Source of the DNA: Actinophytocola xinjiangensis | GTDB lineage: Bacteria; Actinomycetota; Actinomycetes; Mycobacteriales; Pseudonocardiaceae | Length of the DNA stretch: 64,000 nucleotides | Assembly: GCF_001921215.1 (NCBI RefSeq) | Contig: NZ_MSIF01000007.1 | Span: 62,001 to 126,000, forward strand | Reading direction: 5' to 3' | Shown here: one piece after another, positions 29,302 through 38,283 of the stretch | Position numbering within the stretch: the stretch's first letter is position 1 | Layout: every line of letters starts with the position of its first letter | Notes under the pieces: model-generated | What the model was told of the DNA's origin: nothing | Database searches by the model: none | The model's input: only the letters and a program-made list of their open reading frames with translations | Translations under genes and position numbers: made by a program

Positions 29302-30134
29302 GGTGGCAGGACCGGCGGGCGGCGCACGAGTTACGGGTGCGGAAGTGGATCGAGCCGATGCGGGAACGGCGTTCGGTCGGCGCCAAGCACCCGGTGTTGG
29401 ACTTCCTGTTCAGTTACTACTCGCATCGGCCGTCGAAGTTGTCGCGGTGGCATCCGGGGCCGGGGGTCGTGCTGGACGGGGTGGAGGGCCGGGAGTACCT
29501 GCGGTGGGCGGGCTACCGGGAGGTTCCGGGTGGGGTCGCGCTGGGGCCGCTGCCCGAGAACCGGGTGAAGACCGTCCGTTTCGTGCACGAGTTGTTGACC
29601 GCGACCGCCGCACGCGCTCCCCGGTTCGGATGTTTTGGGTTACACGAATGGGCGATGGTCTACCAGGCCGACGCGATTCGTCACGAAGGGTGGCCGTTAC
29701 GCCTGGGGGCCGCCGAGACCGACCGGATCGTCGAGTCGCTTCCGGTGCGGTGCACGCACTTCGATGCTTTCCGGTTCTTCACCCCCGAGGCCCGGCCGTT
29801 CAACGCCATCCCGCTGACCAGGGCGGACCAGGTCGATCACGAGCAGCCGGGCTGTCTGCACGCGGGGATGGATCTCTATCGGTGGGCCTACAAGCTCGAT
29901 CCGTTCACGCCCTCCGATCTCGTCGCCGACTGTTTCGCGCTGGCGCACGACATTCGGGTGTTGGACATGTGTGCCAGTCCCTACGACCTGAGTGAACTCG
30001 GGTACGAGGCGGTGCGGATCGAGACCGCCGCGGGCCGCGCCGAGTACGCCCGCCGCCAGGCGGCGTTCACCGAGCGGGCCGCCCCACTACGTCAGGCGTT
30101 GATCGTTCTGTGTGAGGAGATCCAGCGGACGTGA
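29298..30134 (+). CDS. Conserved actinobacterial hypothetical protein (often annotated 3-methyladenine DNA glycosylase)
   Basis: 278 residues. Motifs KHPVLDFLFSYYSHRPSKL, RWHPGPGVVL, FGCFGLHEWAMVYQ and HEQPGCLHAGMDLYRWAYKL define a family widespread in actinobacteria. I know databases call members 3-methyladenine DNA glycosylases, but no HhH-GPD or AAG motif is visible and I would not rely on that name. Two His-rich motifs could bind a metal. ATG overlaps the preceding gene by four bases (ATGA). Its end abuts the convergent espG gene. Confidence 0.65.
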   Translation: MRWQDRRAAHELRVRKWIEPMRERRSVGAKHPVLDFLFSYYSHRPSKLSRWHPGPGVVLDGVEGREYLRWAGYREVPGGVALGPLPENRVKTVRFVHELLTATAARAPRFGCFGLHEWAMVYQADAIRHEGWPLRLGAAETDRIVESLPVRCTHFDAFRFFTPEARPFNAIPLTRADQVDHEQPGCLHAGMDLYRWAYKLDPFTPSDLVADCFALAHDIRVLDMCASPYDLSELGYEAVRIETAAGRAEYARRQAAFTERAAPLRQALIVLCEEIQRT

Positions 30135-30878
30135 TCATCCGGGGCGGTTCTCCCGCTCCGGGGTCAGGCGCTGCCGGGTCAGGCGGGTCACCAGCTCCGA
30201 CGGTCCCGCCGGACTCACGGTGAGCTGGTCCTGGGTGGCCGACACGGTGACGTAGCGGCCGTCGCGGGTGTCGGCGTAGCGGACGGGTTCGCTGACCAGG
30301 TACCGGCCGAGCCGGTCGCGGGCGGCCGCGTACAGCTCGCCCCCGCCGGTTCGGGGCAGGGCGACGAGGTGCCGGACCCGCCGCACGTCCGGGGCGAGCG
30401 CGCCGACGCGGACGGTGGTGCGGGGCGCCGGGGTTCGCGGGACGGTGATCGGCTGTCCCGGCCCGGCCGGCACGTCCGGCAGCTGGCCGACCAGTGTTCT
30501 GGCGAGGGCGGTGCGGCCGATGTGGTTGAGCCACACCGCGTCGCCGTCGCGGACGGCCAGGATGCCGTGGCGGCCGAGGCCGGCGGTCAGGACTCCGGCG
30601 GTGGCCTCACCCCGGGAGATCCAGCCGAAGAACTCGGACGTGGCGCGGCAGAGCATCACCAGCGTGGCGGTGACCTCCGCGTCGAGCGTCCCTTTCCGGT
30701 CGTACCAGCCGAGGGCGGCGATCTCGTCCCGGGTTCGTTCGTCCAGCGCCTGTTCCTCGGCCCTCGGGCGCCAGACGGCGGTGGAGGCCAGCACCGGGTG
30801 CGGTTCGCCGATCCGTTCGGCGGCCAGCAGCCAGGCCAGGGTCGCCACCGAGAGCCGGGCCGGCTCCGGTAACACCAT
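30135..30878 (-). CDS. EspG-family ESX secretion-associated protein
   Basis: 247 residues, soluble. EspG proteins are cytosolic chaperones that bind PE/PPE dimers and deliver them to type VII systems. The EspG pattern is visible in LSVATLAWLLAAERIGEPHPVL, LVMLCRATSEFFGWIS, and C-terminal RYVTVSATQDQLTVSPAGPSELVTRL. Its ATG is four bases after the PPE-like gene stop. No EccB/C/D/E or MycP gene is in the window, so it must serve a system elsewhere. Confidence 0.82.
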   Translation of the reverse strand: MVLPEPARLSVATLAWLLAAERIGEPHPVLASTAVWRPRAEEQALDERTRDEIAALGWYDRKGTLDAEVTATLVMLCRATSEFFGWISRGEATAGVLTAGLGRHGILAVRDGDAVWLNHIGRTALARTLVGQLPDVPAGPGQPITVPRTPAPRTTVRVGALAPDVRRVRHLVALPRTGGGELYAAARDRLGRYLVSEPVRYADTRDGRYVTVSATQDQLTVSPAGPSELVTRLTRQRLTPERENRPG

Positions 30879-30882
30879 CGGG

Positions 30883-32070
30883 TCACTCCCCCGCGTACGG
30901 TTCGTCGCTGCCGATCACCGGGGGTGCGGTGAACTCGTCGGTGCCGAACACGGAGTCGGGGTCGGGCTCCCGCAGGTAGGTCGGTGACTGGTGCTCGATG
31001 TCGTCGTCGGAGCGTCGGGTACCGGCCGGCGGCGCGCCGCCGACGGGTCCGGCGCCGGCTCGGGGACCGCCGGTCGCTGCCTGGCCCGGCCGGGCCACGG
31101 TCTCACCGCCGGGCGGACGCCCGCCGGGAACTCCGCGCCCCGGGCCGAACTCGACGGCACCCGGCCTGCCGACCGGACCACGGTCCCCCGACCCGAGAAC
31201 GCCCGTACCGCCACCGGATCCGGTCACGGGAGCACCCGGACCGCGTTCCCCCGGACCCGAACCGGGGGTCGGGACACCGCGTTCACTGACGCCGGCGGGA
31301 GCCGTGACACCACCAGGTGTCGACACCGACGGCAGGAACGGCGGGGTGAACGGCGCTGCCTGCTGCGGGACCGTCTGTGGAGGTGAGGCCTGCTGTGGTG
31401 GCGGCTGCGGAGATGGCGCCACCGGCGGCGCGCTGGAAGCTGACGCTGGCTCGGGTCTGGTCCACTCGGCCACTCCGGTGCCCCCGCCGCCCGGTCCGGT
31501 CACCGAGTCCGACGCGGAACCTGACGCGAAGCCACCTCCCGGGCCGGCGGGACCGAGGTCGACGTCGGCTTGGTCCACGGTGAAGGTGCCGTAGGTACCG
31601 GGCATGTTGGTGCTGTTGTAGGAGGCGGCGCTGGCGTAACCGCGCATCACGTCGACGTTGTGCTGGTTGGTCTGGTTGTAGTCGATCACCTTGTCGCGGT
31701 GGGTCGTCATCGTGCCGGGACCGCTCAGCGCGCCCCACGGGTCCAACTGCGGCTCGGGCGGCACGGGCACCACCGCGTTGCGCGCGTCCACGAACGATGC
31801 CACCTGTCGTGCGTTGAGGTCCTGCGCGGTCAGCAGGAGCGGCATGGCCACGTCGTGCTCCGCCGCGAGTGTCTCCGCCGCCCCCACGGCGGCCCGCGAC
31901 GCCCTTCCCTGCCAGGCCGCTTCCGTTCTGGCGGCCAATCTTCTGATGGCGGTGCTTTCCTGCTCGTACTCGCCCGCCACGACTCGCACCCTCTCCGCAC
32001 TGGTCGCGAGCCCTTCGGGGCCGACGCCGCCGACGAAGCTGTCGTAGATCATCTGACCGGTCATGAACAT
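30883..32070 (-). CDS. PPE-like type VII secretion substrate with disordered C-terminus
   Basis: 395 residues. The N-terminal about 175 residues are helical with a WxG turn (EAAWQGRASRAAV) and PLLLTAQDLNARQVASFVDARN, resembling PPE proteins. Residues about 175-350 are Pro/Gly-rich and low in complexity. The C-terminal tail DDDIEHQSPTYLREPDPDSV, then FGTDEFTAPPVIGSDEP, is acidic and of a type I associate with PPE-like proteins of Pseudonocardiaceae. Starts right after the lipoprotein stop (TGAATG). The espG gene follows. Probably exported; role unknown. Confidence 0.75.
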   Translation of the reverse strand: MFMTGQMIYDSFVGGVGPEGLATSAERVRVVAGEYEQESTAIRRLAARTEAAWQGRASRAAVGAAETLAAEHDVAMPLLLTAQDLNARQVASFVDARNAVVPVPPEPQLDPWGALSGPGTMTTHRDKVIDYNQTNQHNVDVMRGYASAASYNSTNMPGTYGTFTVDQADVDLGPAGPGGGFASGSASDSVTGPGGGGTGVAEWTRPEPASASSAPPVAPSPQPPPQQASPPQTVPQQAAPFTPPFLPSVSTPGGVTAPAGVSERGVPTPGSGPGERGPGAPVTGSGGGTGVLGSGDRGPVGRPGAVEFGPGRGVPGGRPPGGETVARPGQAATGGPRAGAGPVGGAPPAGTRRSDDDIEHQSPTYLREPDPDSVFGTDEFTAPPVIGSDEPYAGE

Positions 32071-32655
32071 TCAGGCACCTGCCTTGAGCGTCGCGAGGAT
32101 CGCACTCGCGAACTCCTTGGTCCGCTCACACACCACTCCCCCTTTGGGCCCACCGTTCTCGCTCGCGCGAAACGTCAACGTGTCCGACACCCCCACGGTG
32201 ACCGTGCAGTCGCCTTCTGGGGGTGCCTCCGCCGATGTTTCGTTGAACACCGCCGGATAGCCGTCGACGGTCGTCTCGATGAAGTACTCGAACCGATCCC
32301 TACCGCGATAGGTGTCCGACAGGCCGTGCTTGTTGCTGGGCAGGAACCCCATGCCAACGACGCTGCGCGACGGGATGTCCTCCCGGAACCACTGGCAACC
32401 AGGGTCGTTCTCCCAGATCGGCCCGGTCGTTCTCGGCGTGCCCGGCTCCAGGATGGTGAGCTCGGCCATCTGCGGCTGAGTCAGGACCTTGCAGGGGTTT
32501 CCCAGGAACCCGCTCACCTCCAGGGGCTTCAGTACCGGTGGCGCGCCGTACATCTCCAGCGTCGACGCGGAGCGATACGGCGTCCCGCTGATCGTCGACG
32601 TGCAGCCGGCCGAGACGAGCGTCACCGCCAGGACACCGACCAGCAGTGTCCGCAT
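32071..32655 (-). CDS. DUF3558-family lipoprotein
   Basis: 194 residues. Signal peptide with lipobox VSAGC (lipidated Cys near residue 18). The DUF3558 domain follows, with paired cysteines in GNPCKVLTQPQM, DPGCQWFRE, GDCTVTVGVS and GGVVCERTKEF, probably forming two disulfides. ATG 32655 overlaps the upstream stop (TGATG). DUF3558 lipoproteins often accompany PPE/ESX genes in Pseudonocardiales. Surface-located, function unknown. Confidence 0.8.
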   Translation of the reverse strand: MRTLLVGVLAVTLVSAGCTSTISGTPYRSASTLEMYGAPPVLKPLEVSGFLGNPCKVLTQPQMAELTILEPGTPRTTGPIWENDPGCQWFREDIPSRSVVGMGFLPSNKHGLSDTYRGRDRFEYFIETTVDGYPAVFNETSAEAPPEGDCTVTVGVSDTLTFRASENGGPKGGVVCERTKEFASAILATLKAGA

Positions 32656-33008
32656 CACTTCTCCCCGGCGTGGCGGACATCGGCCGCGGCGTCCTCGTCC
32701 GCCGCCAGGTAGTCGTCCCGGGAGGCCTCAAGTTCGATGACGTAGCTGGCCGCGTACTCGGCCATCGCCCGACAGTGGCTGATGGCGTTTCTCAACGAGG
32801 CGATCGCCACCTGCGCCTGGAACGTGCTCATCAGGTCGTCACTGGGCGGTTCGATCACGTTCAACGCCTGACGGATCTCGTCCGCTCTCAGTCTGATTCG
32901 ATCACGTACGGTCTGCCACTCGGCTATGATCGAATCGAGTTCTTCGAGGTTGGCGACGATGGAGGGGGCGGGTGACGTGCCCGCGCTGCCTGTGCTCATC
33001 AATTCCAC
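32655..33008 (-). CDS. Small helical protein of the EspG/PPE cluster
   Basis: 117 residues, all-alpha by pattern: two amphipathic helices around LEELDSIIAEWQTVRDRIRL and AIASLRNAISHCRAMAEYAA, with a NVIEPPSDD turn. Length and layout recall WXG100/PE-like partners, though no WxG is present. GTG 33008 follows GGGGGAG by seven bases; ATG 32999 is an alternative. First gene of the cluster, coupled to the lipoprotein. Role as secreted partner of the PPE-like protein is inference. Confidence 0.6.
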   Translation of the reverse strand: MELMSTGSAGTSPAPSIVANLEELDSIIAEWQTVRDRIRLRADEIRQALNVIEPPSDDLMSTFQAQVAIASLRNAISHCRAMAEYAASYVIELEASRDDYLAADEDAAADVRHAGEK

Positions 33009-33128
33009 GTTCGTTCTCCCCCAAGGGACGTGGTCAAGCCAGCTCAACACCATACACTAAGTAACGGTGTCGACACTCTCTGATTGGGAAATCTAGAAAT
33101 CTGAGAAATTCGGAGCGGGAGGGCGGAC

Positions 33129-33608
33129 GTGCGGCGGTTCTGGGGTGTTGTGGTGTTACTGGTGGCGCTGGTGGGGTGTTCGGAAACCACCGGGGGGTCG
33201 GCGGAGCGGACCGCCGCGCCGACCGGGGCGGCCGACCTGCTGGCGCCGATCGACCTGGCCAGGGTGGTGCCGGCGCCCGGCGAGGGGACCACGGCGCTGC
33301 CGGATTCCGAGGGTCAGACCCTGCACGTCGAGGAGCCGTTCCTGACCATCACCCGCCTGGAGGGCGCGACGGTCGAGCAGCAGCAGACGACCTGGGGCCT
33401 GAACATCACGATGACCCCGGAGGACGGGGACGTGTTCGCCGAGTGGACCGGCGCGCACACCGGTGAGCAGGTCGCGATGATCGTCGACGGGCAGATCGTG
33501 TCGGCGCCGATGATCCAGGGCGCCATCCCCGGCGGGAAGGTCAGTATTTCCGGGCAGTACAGCCAGAGTGAGGCCCAGGCGTTGCTGCACCAGATCACCG
33601 GGCGGTGA
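33129..33608 (+). CDS. Lipoprotein with stand-alone SecD P1-head-like domain
   Basis: 159 residues. Signal peptide with lipobox LVGC (Cys near residue 17), a linker, then about 75 residues like the SecD P1 head subdomain. Matching parts are TWGLNITMTPEDGDVFAEWT, GEQVAMIVDGQIVSAPMIQG, GGKVSISGQYSQSEAQALL. In SecD this head moves to pull preproteins out of the translocon. Here it is tethered alone to the membrane outside, without the transmembrane part. GTG start; divergent from the EspG/PPE cluster and followed by a terminator. Confidence 0.78.
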   Translation: MRRFWGVVVLLVALVGCSETTGGSAERTAAPTGAADLLAPIDLARVVPAPGEGTTALPDSEGQTLHVEEPFLTITRLEGATVEQQQTTWGLNITMTPEDGDVFAEWTGAHTGEQVAMIVDGQIVSAPMIQGAIPGGKVSISGQYSQSEAQALLHQITGR

Positions 33609-33612
33609 GACC

Positions 33613-33638
33613 CGCCGGTCGGCCGTGGCCGACCGGCG
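33613..33638. terminator. Strong hairpin between convergent genes
   Basis: Perfect 12-bp arms CGCCGGTCGGCC and GGCCGACCGGCG with a two-base loop lie five bases after the lipoprotein stop and before the convergent DUF397 gene. No U-tract; a bidirectional terminator is likely. Confidence 0.65.
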
Positions 33639-33647
33639 AACTCGTCA

Positions 33648-33830
33648 TCAGTTGGTCTTCAGGAACCGCTGCCAGGTACCCGGGGCGAAGTTGAGCGTGC
33701 CACCGGTCCGGTTCTTGGTGTCCCGCACCAAGATCTCCTCAGCGGCCCGACCGACCTCCACACAGTTGCTGCCGTTACCCCCACTGCGGCTGGACTTGCG
33801 CCAACTCACGACGCGATCCGTTGCTTCCAT
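33648..33830 (-). CDS. DUF397 small protein
   Basis: 60 residues with the full DUF397 pattern: WRKSSRSGGNGSNCVEVG, ILVRDTKN and FAPGTWQRFL. Such proteins pair with an adjacent XRE/DUF5753 regulator in streptomycetes and relatives; some are reported to behave like antitoxin or development-control modules. Its start lies inside the last 25 bases of the XRE gene, in another frame, so translation is coupled. Confidence 0.88.
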   Translation of the reverse strand: MEATDRVVSWRKSSRSGGNGSNCVEVGRAAEEILVRDTKNRTGGTLNFAPGTWQRFLKTN

Positions 33831-34630
33831 TGCCGCACACCTTCCTCGATCATTTCCTTGGACTCACGGCCGGACAGTGCCTCGGTCCGGATCGTGTCGA
33901 ACACTACCTTCACCATCTCCACCATGGCCGCGTCCTGCACGGTCTGACCGTCTAGCACCGTATCCAGATACGCGACCGTCGGTTGCAAGGCCAGTTCCGC
34001 GATGACGAACGAACCCAGCAGCGCGGTGTGTGCGCGGCCGGCGGAGAGCACTTGGATGGTAACCCTCGGCCGGTAAGCGAACTCTGCCAGCTTTGCCAGT
34101 TGTTCCGCCATTACCTCGGGGCCACCGATCTCGCGATGCAGCACCTGTTCGTCAACAACCGCCCAAAGCCAAGGTGGCTCCTCGGTTTCCAGCACTAGTT
34201 GGCGCTTCAGTTTCGCAGCCACCCGCGCGCTCACCTCTTCCTCGGCCAACCCTGGATACGCCTCCACCAATGTCCGGGCGTAGTCCTCGGTCTGCAACAG
34301 CCCAGGAATAATCGTGTGTTCGAACGTCTTGAGCGTGCGAGCGTCTGCCTCGGCGGATATGAACGGACGGAAGCCTGGCGAGATCGGCGCCGCACGAATC
34401 CTGGCCTCCAAGCGGCGAAGTATCCCTGCCGTGTCCAATGCCTTGTCCAGCAACTCCGCCTGTTCCCGGGTCGGCACGCGATACGCGGACTCGATGTTCT
34501 TCACCGTGGACTGACTGAACCCGATCCGTCTGGCAAGTTCGTCCTGAGTGAGACCGTGCTTATCCCGCAGAGCACGCACCTCCTCGGCGATCAACTGCCG
34601 CTCCACCTCGCCGCCAAACCCTACTGGCAT
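33806..34630 (-). CDS. XRE-family regulator with DUF5753 (Scr1-type)
   Basis: 274 residues. N-terminal helix-turn-helix (LRDKHGLTQDELARRIGFSQSTVKNIE). C-terminal DUF5753 domain, with TFEHTIIPGLLQTEDYART, PPWLWAVVDEQVLHREIGG and GSFVIAELALQPTVAYLDT. ATG 34630 has GGAGGAG four bases upstream. DNA-binding regulator of the group that controls or is controlled by neighbouring DUF397 proteins. Codon use is less GC-biased than in flanking housekeeping genes. Confidence 0.9.
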   Translation of the reverse strand: MPVGFGGEVERQLIAEEVRALRDKHGLTQDELARRIGFSQSTVKNIESAYRVPTREQAELLDKALDTAGILRRLEARIRAAPISPGFRPFISAEADARTLKTFEHTIIPGLLQTEDYARTLVEAYPGLAEEEVSARVAAKLKRQLVLETEEPPWLWAVVDEQVLHREIGGPEVMAEQLAKLAEFAYRPRVTIQVLSAGRAHTALLGSFVIAELALQPTVAYLDTVLDGQTVQDAAMVEMVKVVFDTIRTEALSGRESKEMIEEGVRQWKQRIAS

Positions 34631-34761
34631 CGCACTCCTCCGTTGCCATCGCACGAAAGTCACGTTAACGACCGGTTGGCCACGATGTCCGTTAGCGGGC
34701 TGCGCACGACCGGTCGCAGTGAGCATCATAATCCGCAGATTTCCGCAGAGAGGAGTCAGGG

Positions 34762-35118
34762 ATGACTTTGACCATCGACGACGTGCAGACCGTGACAGAG
34801 GAAACGGAGCTGAAGTACGTGCTGCTGCTCGCCGGCCCCGTCTTCGGGACCGACGAGACCGTCACCACCCTCGACGTGACCGGCACCGGCAGCGTCGGCG
34901 AACTCACCGTCGGCCTACGGCCGTGGCTGCTCACGACCCTCCAGTCCAAGGAGCACGTCAACGGCTGGTACATCGGCTGCCTGGTCACCGTCGACGAGGA
35001 GGGGACCTACGACACCTACCTGTCCCTCGCCATGGAGAGCGCCCTGTGGTACTGGGACGAGGAGTGCGTGCCGGTGTCGCAGGCCCGGGAGATGATCTCC
35101 GCGACCGCTCAGGACTGA
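34762..35118 (+). CDS. Hypothetical protein
   Basis: 118 residues, acidic, no signal or membrane helix. Segments GSVGELTVGLRPWLLTTL and YIGCLVTVDEEGTYDTYLSL suggest a mixed alpha/beta fold. No family recognised. AGAGAGGAGTC precedes the ATG. Divergent from the XRE gene and convergent with gcvP, four bases apart. Confidence 0.65.
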   Translation: MTLTIDDVQTVTEETELKYVLLLAGPVFGTDETVTTLDVTGTGSVGELTVGLRPWLLTTLQSKEHVNGWYIGCLVTVDEEGTYDTYLSLAMESALWYWDEECVPVSQAREMISATAQD

Positions 35119-35122
35119 ACTG

Positions 35123-37987
35123 TCACGACTGGTACGCCTCGATCGGGGGGCAGGAGCACACCAGGTTCCGGTCCCCCTTCGCACCGTCGATCCGGCGCAC
35201 CGGCGGCCAGATCTTCGGACCGGCCGACCCCGTCGGGTACGCCGCCTCCTCGCGGCTGTACGGGTGGTCCCACTTGCCGGCGATCGACTCGGCCGTGTGC
35301 GGCGCGTTGTGCAACGGGTTGTCCTCGGCCGGCCAGTCGCCGGCACCCACCCGGTCGATCTCCCGCCGGATGGCGATCATGGCGTCACAGAACCGGTCCA
35401 GCTCCGCGACGTCCTCGCTCTCGGTCGGCTCCACCATCAGCGTGCCGGCCACCGGGAAGGACATCGTTGGCGCGTGCAGACCGTAGTCGGCCAGGCGCTT
35501 GGCCACGTCGTCGACCGTCACGCCGGTGGCCTTCGTGATGCCGCGCAGATCCAGGATGCACTCGTGGGCCACCCGGTCGTGGGCGCCGGTGTAGAGCACC
35601 GGGAAGTGCGCCGCCAGGCGCGCGGCCACGTAGTTCGCGGCGGCCACGGCCGTCATCGTGGCGCGCTTGAGACCGGGCGCGCCCATCATCCGCACGTACG
35701 CCCAGGAGATCGGCAGGATCGACGCGCTGCCCCACGGCGCCGCGCTGATCGGGCCGACGCCGGTCGCCGGGCCGGCGGTGGGCTGGAGCGGGTGGTTGGG
35801 CAGGAACGGGGCCAGGTGCGCGCGCACCCCGATCGGCCCGACCCCCGGGCCGCCGCCGCCGTGCGGGATGCAGAACGTCTTGTGCAGGTTCAGGTGCGAC
35901 ACGTCCGCGCCGAACTTCCCGAAGCGCGCCAGGCCGATCAGCGCGTTCAGGTTCGCACCGTCCACATAGACCTGACCGCCGGCCTCGTGCACCAGGTCGC
36001 ACACCTCGCGCACGGTGTCCTCGTACACGCCGTGCGTCGACGGGTAGGTGATCATGATGCAGGCCAGGTCCGCGCGGTGCTCGTCCACAGTGGACCGCAG
36101 GTGGTCCAGGTCGACGTTCCCGTTGTCGTCACAGCGAACCACGACCACGCGCATGCCGGCCATCGCCGCGCTCGCCGCGTTCGTGCCGTGCGCGCTGGCG
36201 GGAATCAGACACACGTTGCGGGCCGCCTCGCCCCGGTCACGGTGGTAGGCGCGGATCGCCAGCAGCCCCGCGAACTCGCCCTGGCTACCGGCGTTCGGTT
36301 GCAGGCTCACCGCGTCGTAGCCGGTGACCTTCGCCAGCCAGTCCTCCAGGTCCGACACCACCCGCAGGATCCCCGCCGCGTCCGACACCGGCGCGAACGG
36401 GTGCAGCTCGGCGAACGCCGGCCAGGTGATCGGCTCCATCTCGGCCGTCGCGTTCAACTTCATCGTGCACGACCCCAGCGGGATCATGCTCCGGTCCAAC
36501 GCCACGTCCTTGTCCGACAGCGCGCGCAGGTACCGCAGCAACGCCGTCTCCGACCGGTGCGTCGAGAACACCGGGTGCGTCAGGTACGCCGAGGTCCGCG
36601 CCAGCTCCGCCGGGAACGCGTCGGCCGTCGCCGCGTCCAGCGCGTCCACGTCACCGCCCACCCCGAACGCCGCCCACAGCCGGCGCACGTGCTCACGCGT
36701 CGTGGTCTCGTCACACGCCACGCTCACCCGGTCGGCCGACACCTCGCGGATGTTGATCCCCCGGTCCCGCGCCCCCGCCACGACCTCGGCGGCCCGGCCC
36801 GGCACGTCCACCGTGATCGTGTCGAAGAAGTGCTCGGTCGCCACCGCCACTCCCCCGGCCCGCAGCCCCGCAGCCAGCACCGCCGCCATCCGGTGCGCCC
36901 GCGTCCCGATCGCCCGCAGCCCCTCCGGGCCGTGGTACACCGCGTACATCGACGCCACGATCGCCAGCAGGACCTGCGCCGTGCAGATGTTGCTGGTCGC
37001 CTTCTCCCGGCGAATGTGCTGCTCACGGGTCTGCAACGCCAGCCGGTAGGCCCGGTTGCCGTCCGCGTCCACGCTCACCCCGACCAGCCGGCCCGGCAAC
37101 TGCCGCTCCAGGCCCTGGCGCACCGCCAGGTACCCGGCGTGCGGGCCACCGAAGCCCATCGGCACCCCGAACCGCTGGGTGCTGCCGGCCACCACGTCCA
37201 CCCCGATCTCCCCCGGCGCCCGCAGCAGCGTCAGAGCGAGAATGTCGGCCGCGACCACGACCTGTGCGCCCCGCTCGTGCGCCTGCTCGACCAGCGCCGC
37301 GTCGTCACGCACCGCACCCGAGGCACCCGGGTAGGACAGCAGGACCCCGAAGAACTCGCCCTCCGGCAGCCCCGCCGACAGGTCCACCACCTCGACCTCG
37401 ATACCCAGCGGCTCCGCGCGGGTCTCGATCACCGCGATCGTCTGCGGGAACGTGTCCGCGTCCACCAGGAACCGGGCCGAGCGCGACCGGCCGGCGCGGC
37501 GGACCAGCGTCATCGCCTCCGCCGCCGCCGTCGACTCGTCCAGCATCGACGCGTTCGCCAGCTCCATGCCCGTCAGGTCGGCGACCATCGTCTGGAAGTT
37601 CAGCAGCGCCTCCAGCCGGCCCTGCGAGATCTCCGGCTGGTAGGGCGTGTACGCCGTGTACCAGGCCGGGCTCTCCAGCACGTTGCGGCGGATCACCGGC
37701 GGGGTCAGCGTCCCGTAGTAGCCCAGGCCGATCATCTGGGTGAGCGTGCGGTTACGCCCCGCCAGCTCCCGCAGCTCCGCCAACGCCTCGTGCTCGGCGG
37801 CGGCCGGCGGCAGATCGATCTCCCCGGCGTCCCGGATCGAGTCCGGGACGGCCTGGTCGACCAGCTCGTCCAGGGAGCCGACGCCGATCACGTCGAGCAT
37901 CCTGGCCAGCTCGTTCGGGCGCGGTCCGATGTGCCGGTCGGCGAACGGGGTGCCCTGTTCCAGGGCGGCGAGCGGGATGCGGTCCAT
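35123..37987 (-). CDS. gcvP: Glycine dehydrogenase (decarboxylating), P protein
   Basis: 954 residues, homodimeric-type GcvP with both halves fused. Decarboxylates glycine and passes the aminomethyl group to lipoyl-GcvH. Motifs: [17 protein letters not shown] at the N-terminus, [31 protein letters not shown], and the PLP lysine in [19 protein letters not shown] 37987 has GGAGG six bases upstream. A tandem glycine riboswitch lies between this start and the MerR gene. The H protein is encoded 3 kb upstream on the same strand. Confidence 0.97.
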   Translation of the reverse strand: MDRIPLAALEQGTPFADRHIGPRPNELARMLDVIGVGSLDELVDQAVPDSIRDAGEIDLPPAAAEHEALAELRELAGRNRTLTQMIGLGYYGTLTPPVIRRNVLESPAWYTAYTPYQPEISQGRLEALLNFQTMVADLTGMELANASMLDESTAAAEAMTLVRRAGRSRSARFLVDADTFPQTIAVIETRAEPLGIEVEVVDLSAGLPEGEFFGVLLSYPGASGAVRDDAALVEQAHERGAQVVVAADILALTLLRAPGEIGVDVVAGSTQRFGVPMGFGGPHAGYLAVRQGLERQLPGRLVGVSVDADGNRAYRLALQTREQHIRREKATSNICTAQVLLAIVASMYAVYHGPEGLRAIGTRAHRMAAVLAAGLRAGGVAVATEHFFDTITVDVPGRAAEVVAGARDRGINIREVSADRVSVACDETTTREHVRRLWAAFGVGGDVDALDAATADAFPAELARTSAYLTHPVFSTHRSETALLRYLRALSDKDVALDRSMIPLGSCTMKLNATAEMEPITWPAFAELHPFAPVSDAAGILRVVSDLEDWLAKVTGYDAVSLQPNAGSQGEFAGLLAIRAYHRDRGEAARNVCLIPASAHGTNAASAAMAGMRVVVVRCDDNGNVDLDHLRSTVDEHRADLACIMITYPSTHGVYEDTVREVCDLVHEAGGQVYVDGANLNALIGLARFGKFGADVSHLNLHKTFCIPHGGGGPGVGPIGVRAHLAPFLPNHPLQPTAGPATGVGPISAAPWGSASILPISWAYVRMMGAPGLKRATMTAVAAANYVAARLAAHFPVLYTGAHDRVAHECILDLRGITKATGVTVDDVAKRLADYGLHAPTMSFPVAGTLMVEPTESEDVAELDRFCDAMIAIRREIDRVGAGDWPAEDNPLHNAPHTAESIAGKWDHPYSREEAAYPTGSAGPKIWPPVRRIDGAKGDRNLVCSCPPIEAYQS

Positions 37988-38033
37988 GGACGCCTCCGAT
38001 GAGAGAGGTGGGCAGGTCGAACTACGGGGTCCT

Positions 38034-38222
38034 ACCCTCCCCCTCTGTCCCCGCACGCGACGTGCGCCTGAGAGCTTCGTCCAACGGACTTGCACCTTCG
38101 GCGGGGTGGCGGCACCACCCGCTTTCCAGAGGCGTCTCTCCCGTGCGGTTCGGGTGCCTGAGAGGTTCCGGGGAGGATTTGCTCCTTCGGCGCCGGCACG
38201 GGTGCCGGACTCTCCCGCGCGG
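38034..38222 (-). promoter_or_regulatory. Tandem glycine riboswitch
   Basis: Two glycine aptamers in series on the minus strand. Aptamer 1: GGGAGAGTC (around 38216), GCCGAAGGAGCAAATCC (38191-38175), CTCTCAGGCACC (38164-38153). Aptamer 2: GGGAGAGACGCCTCTGG (around 38142), GCCGAAGGTGCAAGTCC (38102-38086), CTCTCAGGCGC (38074-38064), ending in GGGGACAGAGGGGGAGG. gcvP starts 46 bases downstream. No U-run terminator is seen; a CCTC/GAGG pairing over the ribosome-binding site suggests translational control. Confidence 0.93.
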
Positions 38223-38283
38223 GATCTACGACTACCTGGGCAGCTTACTCCCGGGGGCTGGAGAACCGCCCGAAAGGCTCTGG

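Noticed and set aside
35264-38002. 912-codon frame opposite gcvP
   Set aside because: Same kind of shadow, with Arg/His/Val-rich low-complexity translation, under an intact conserved gene.
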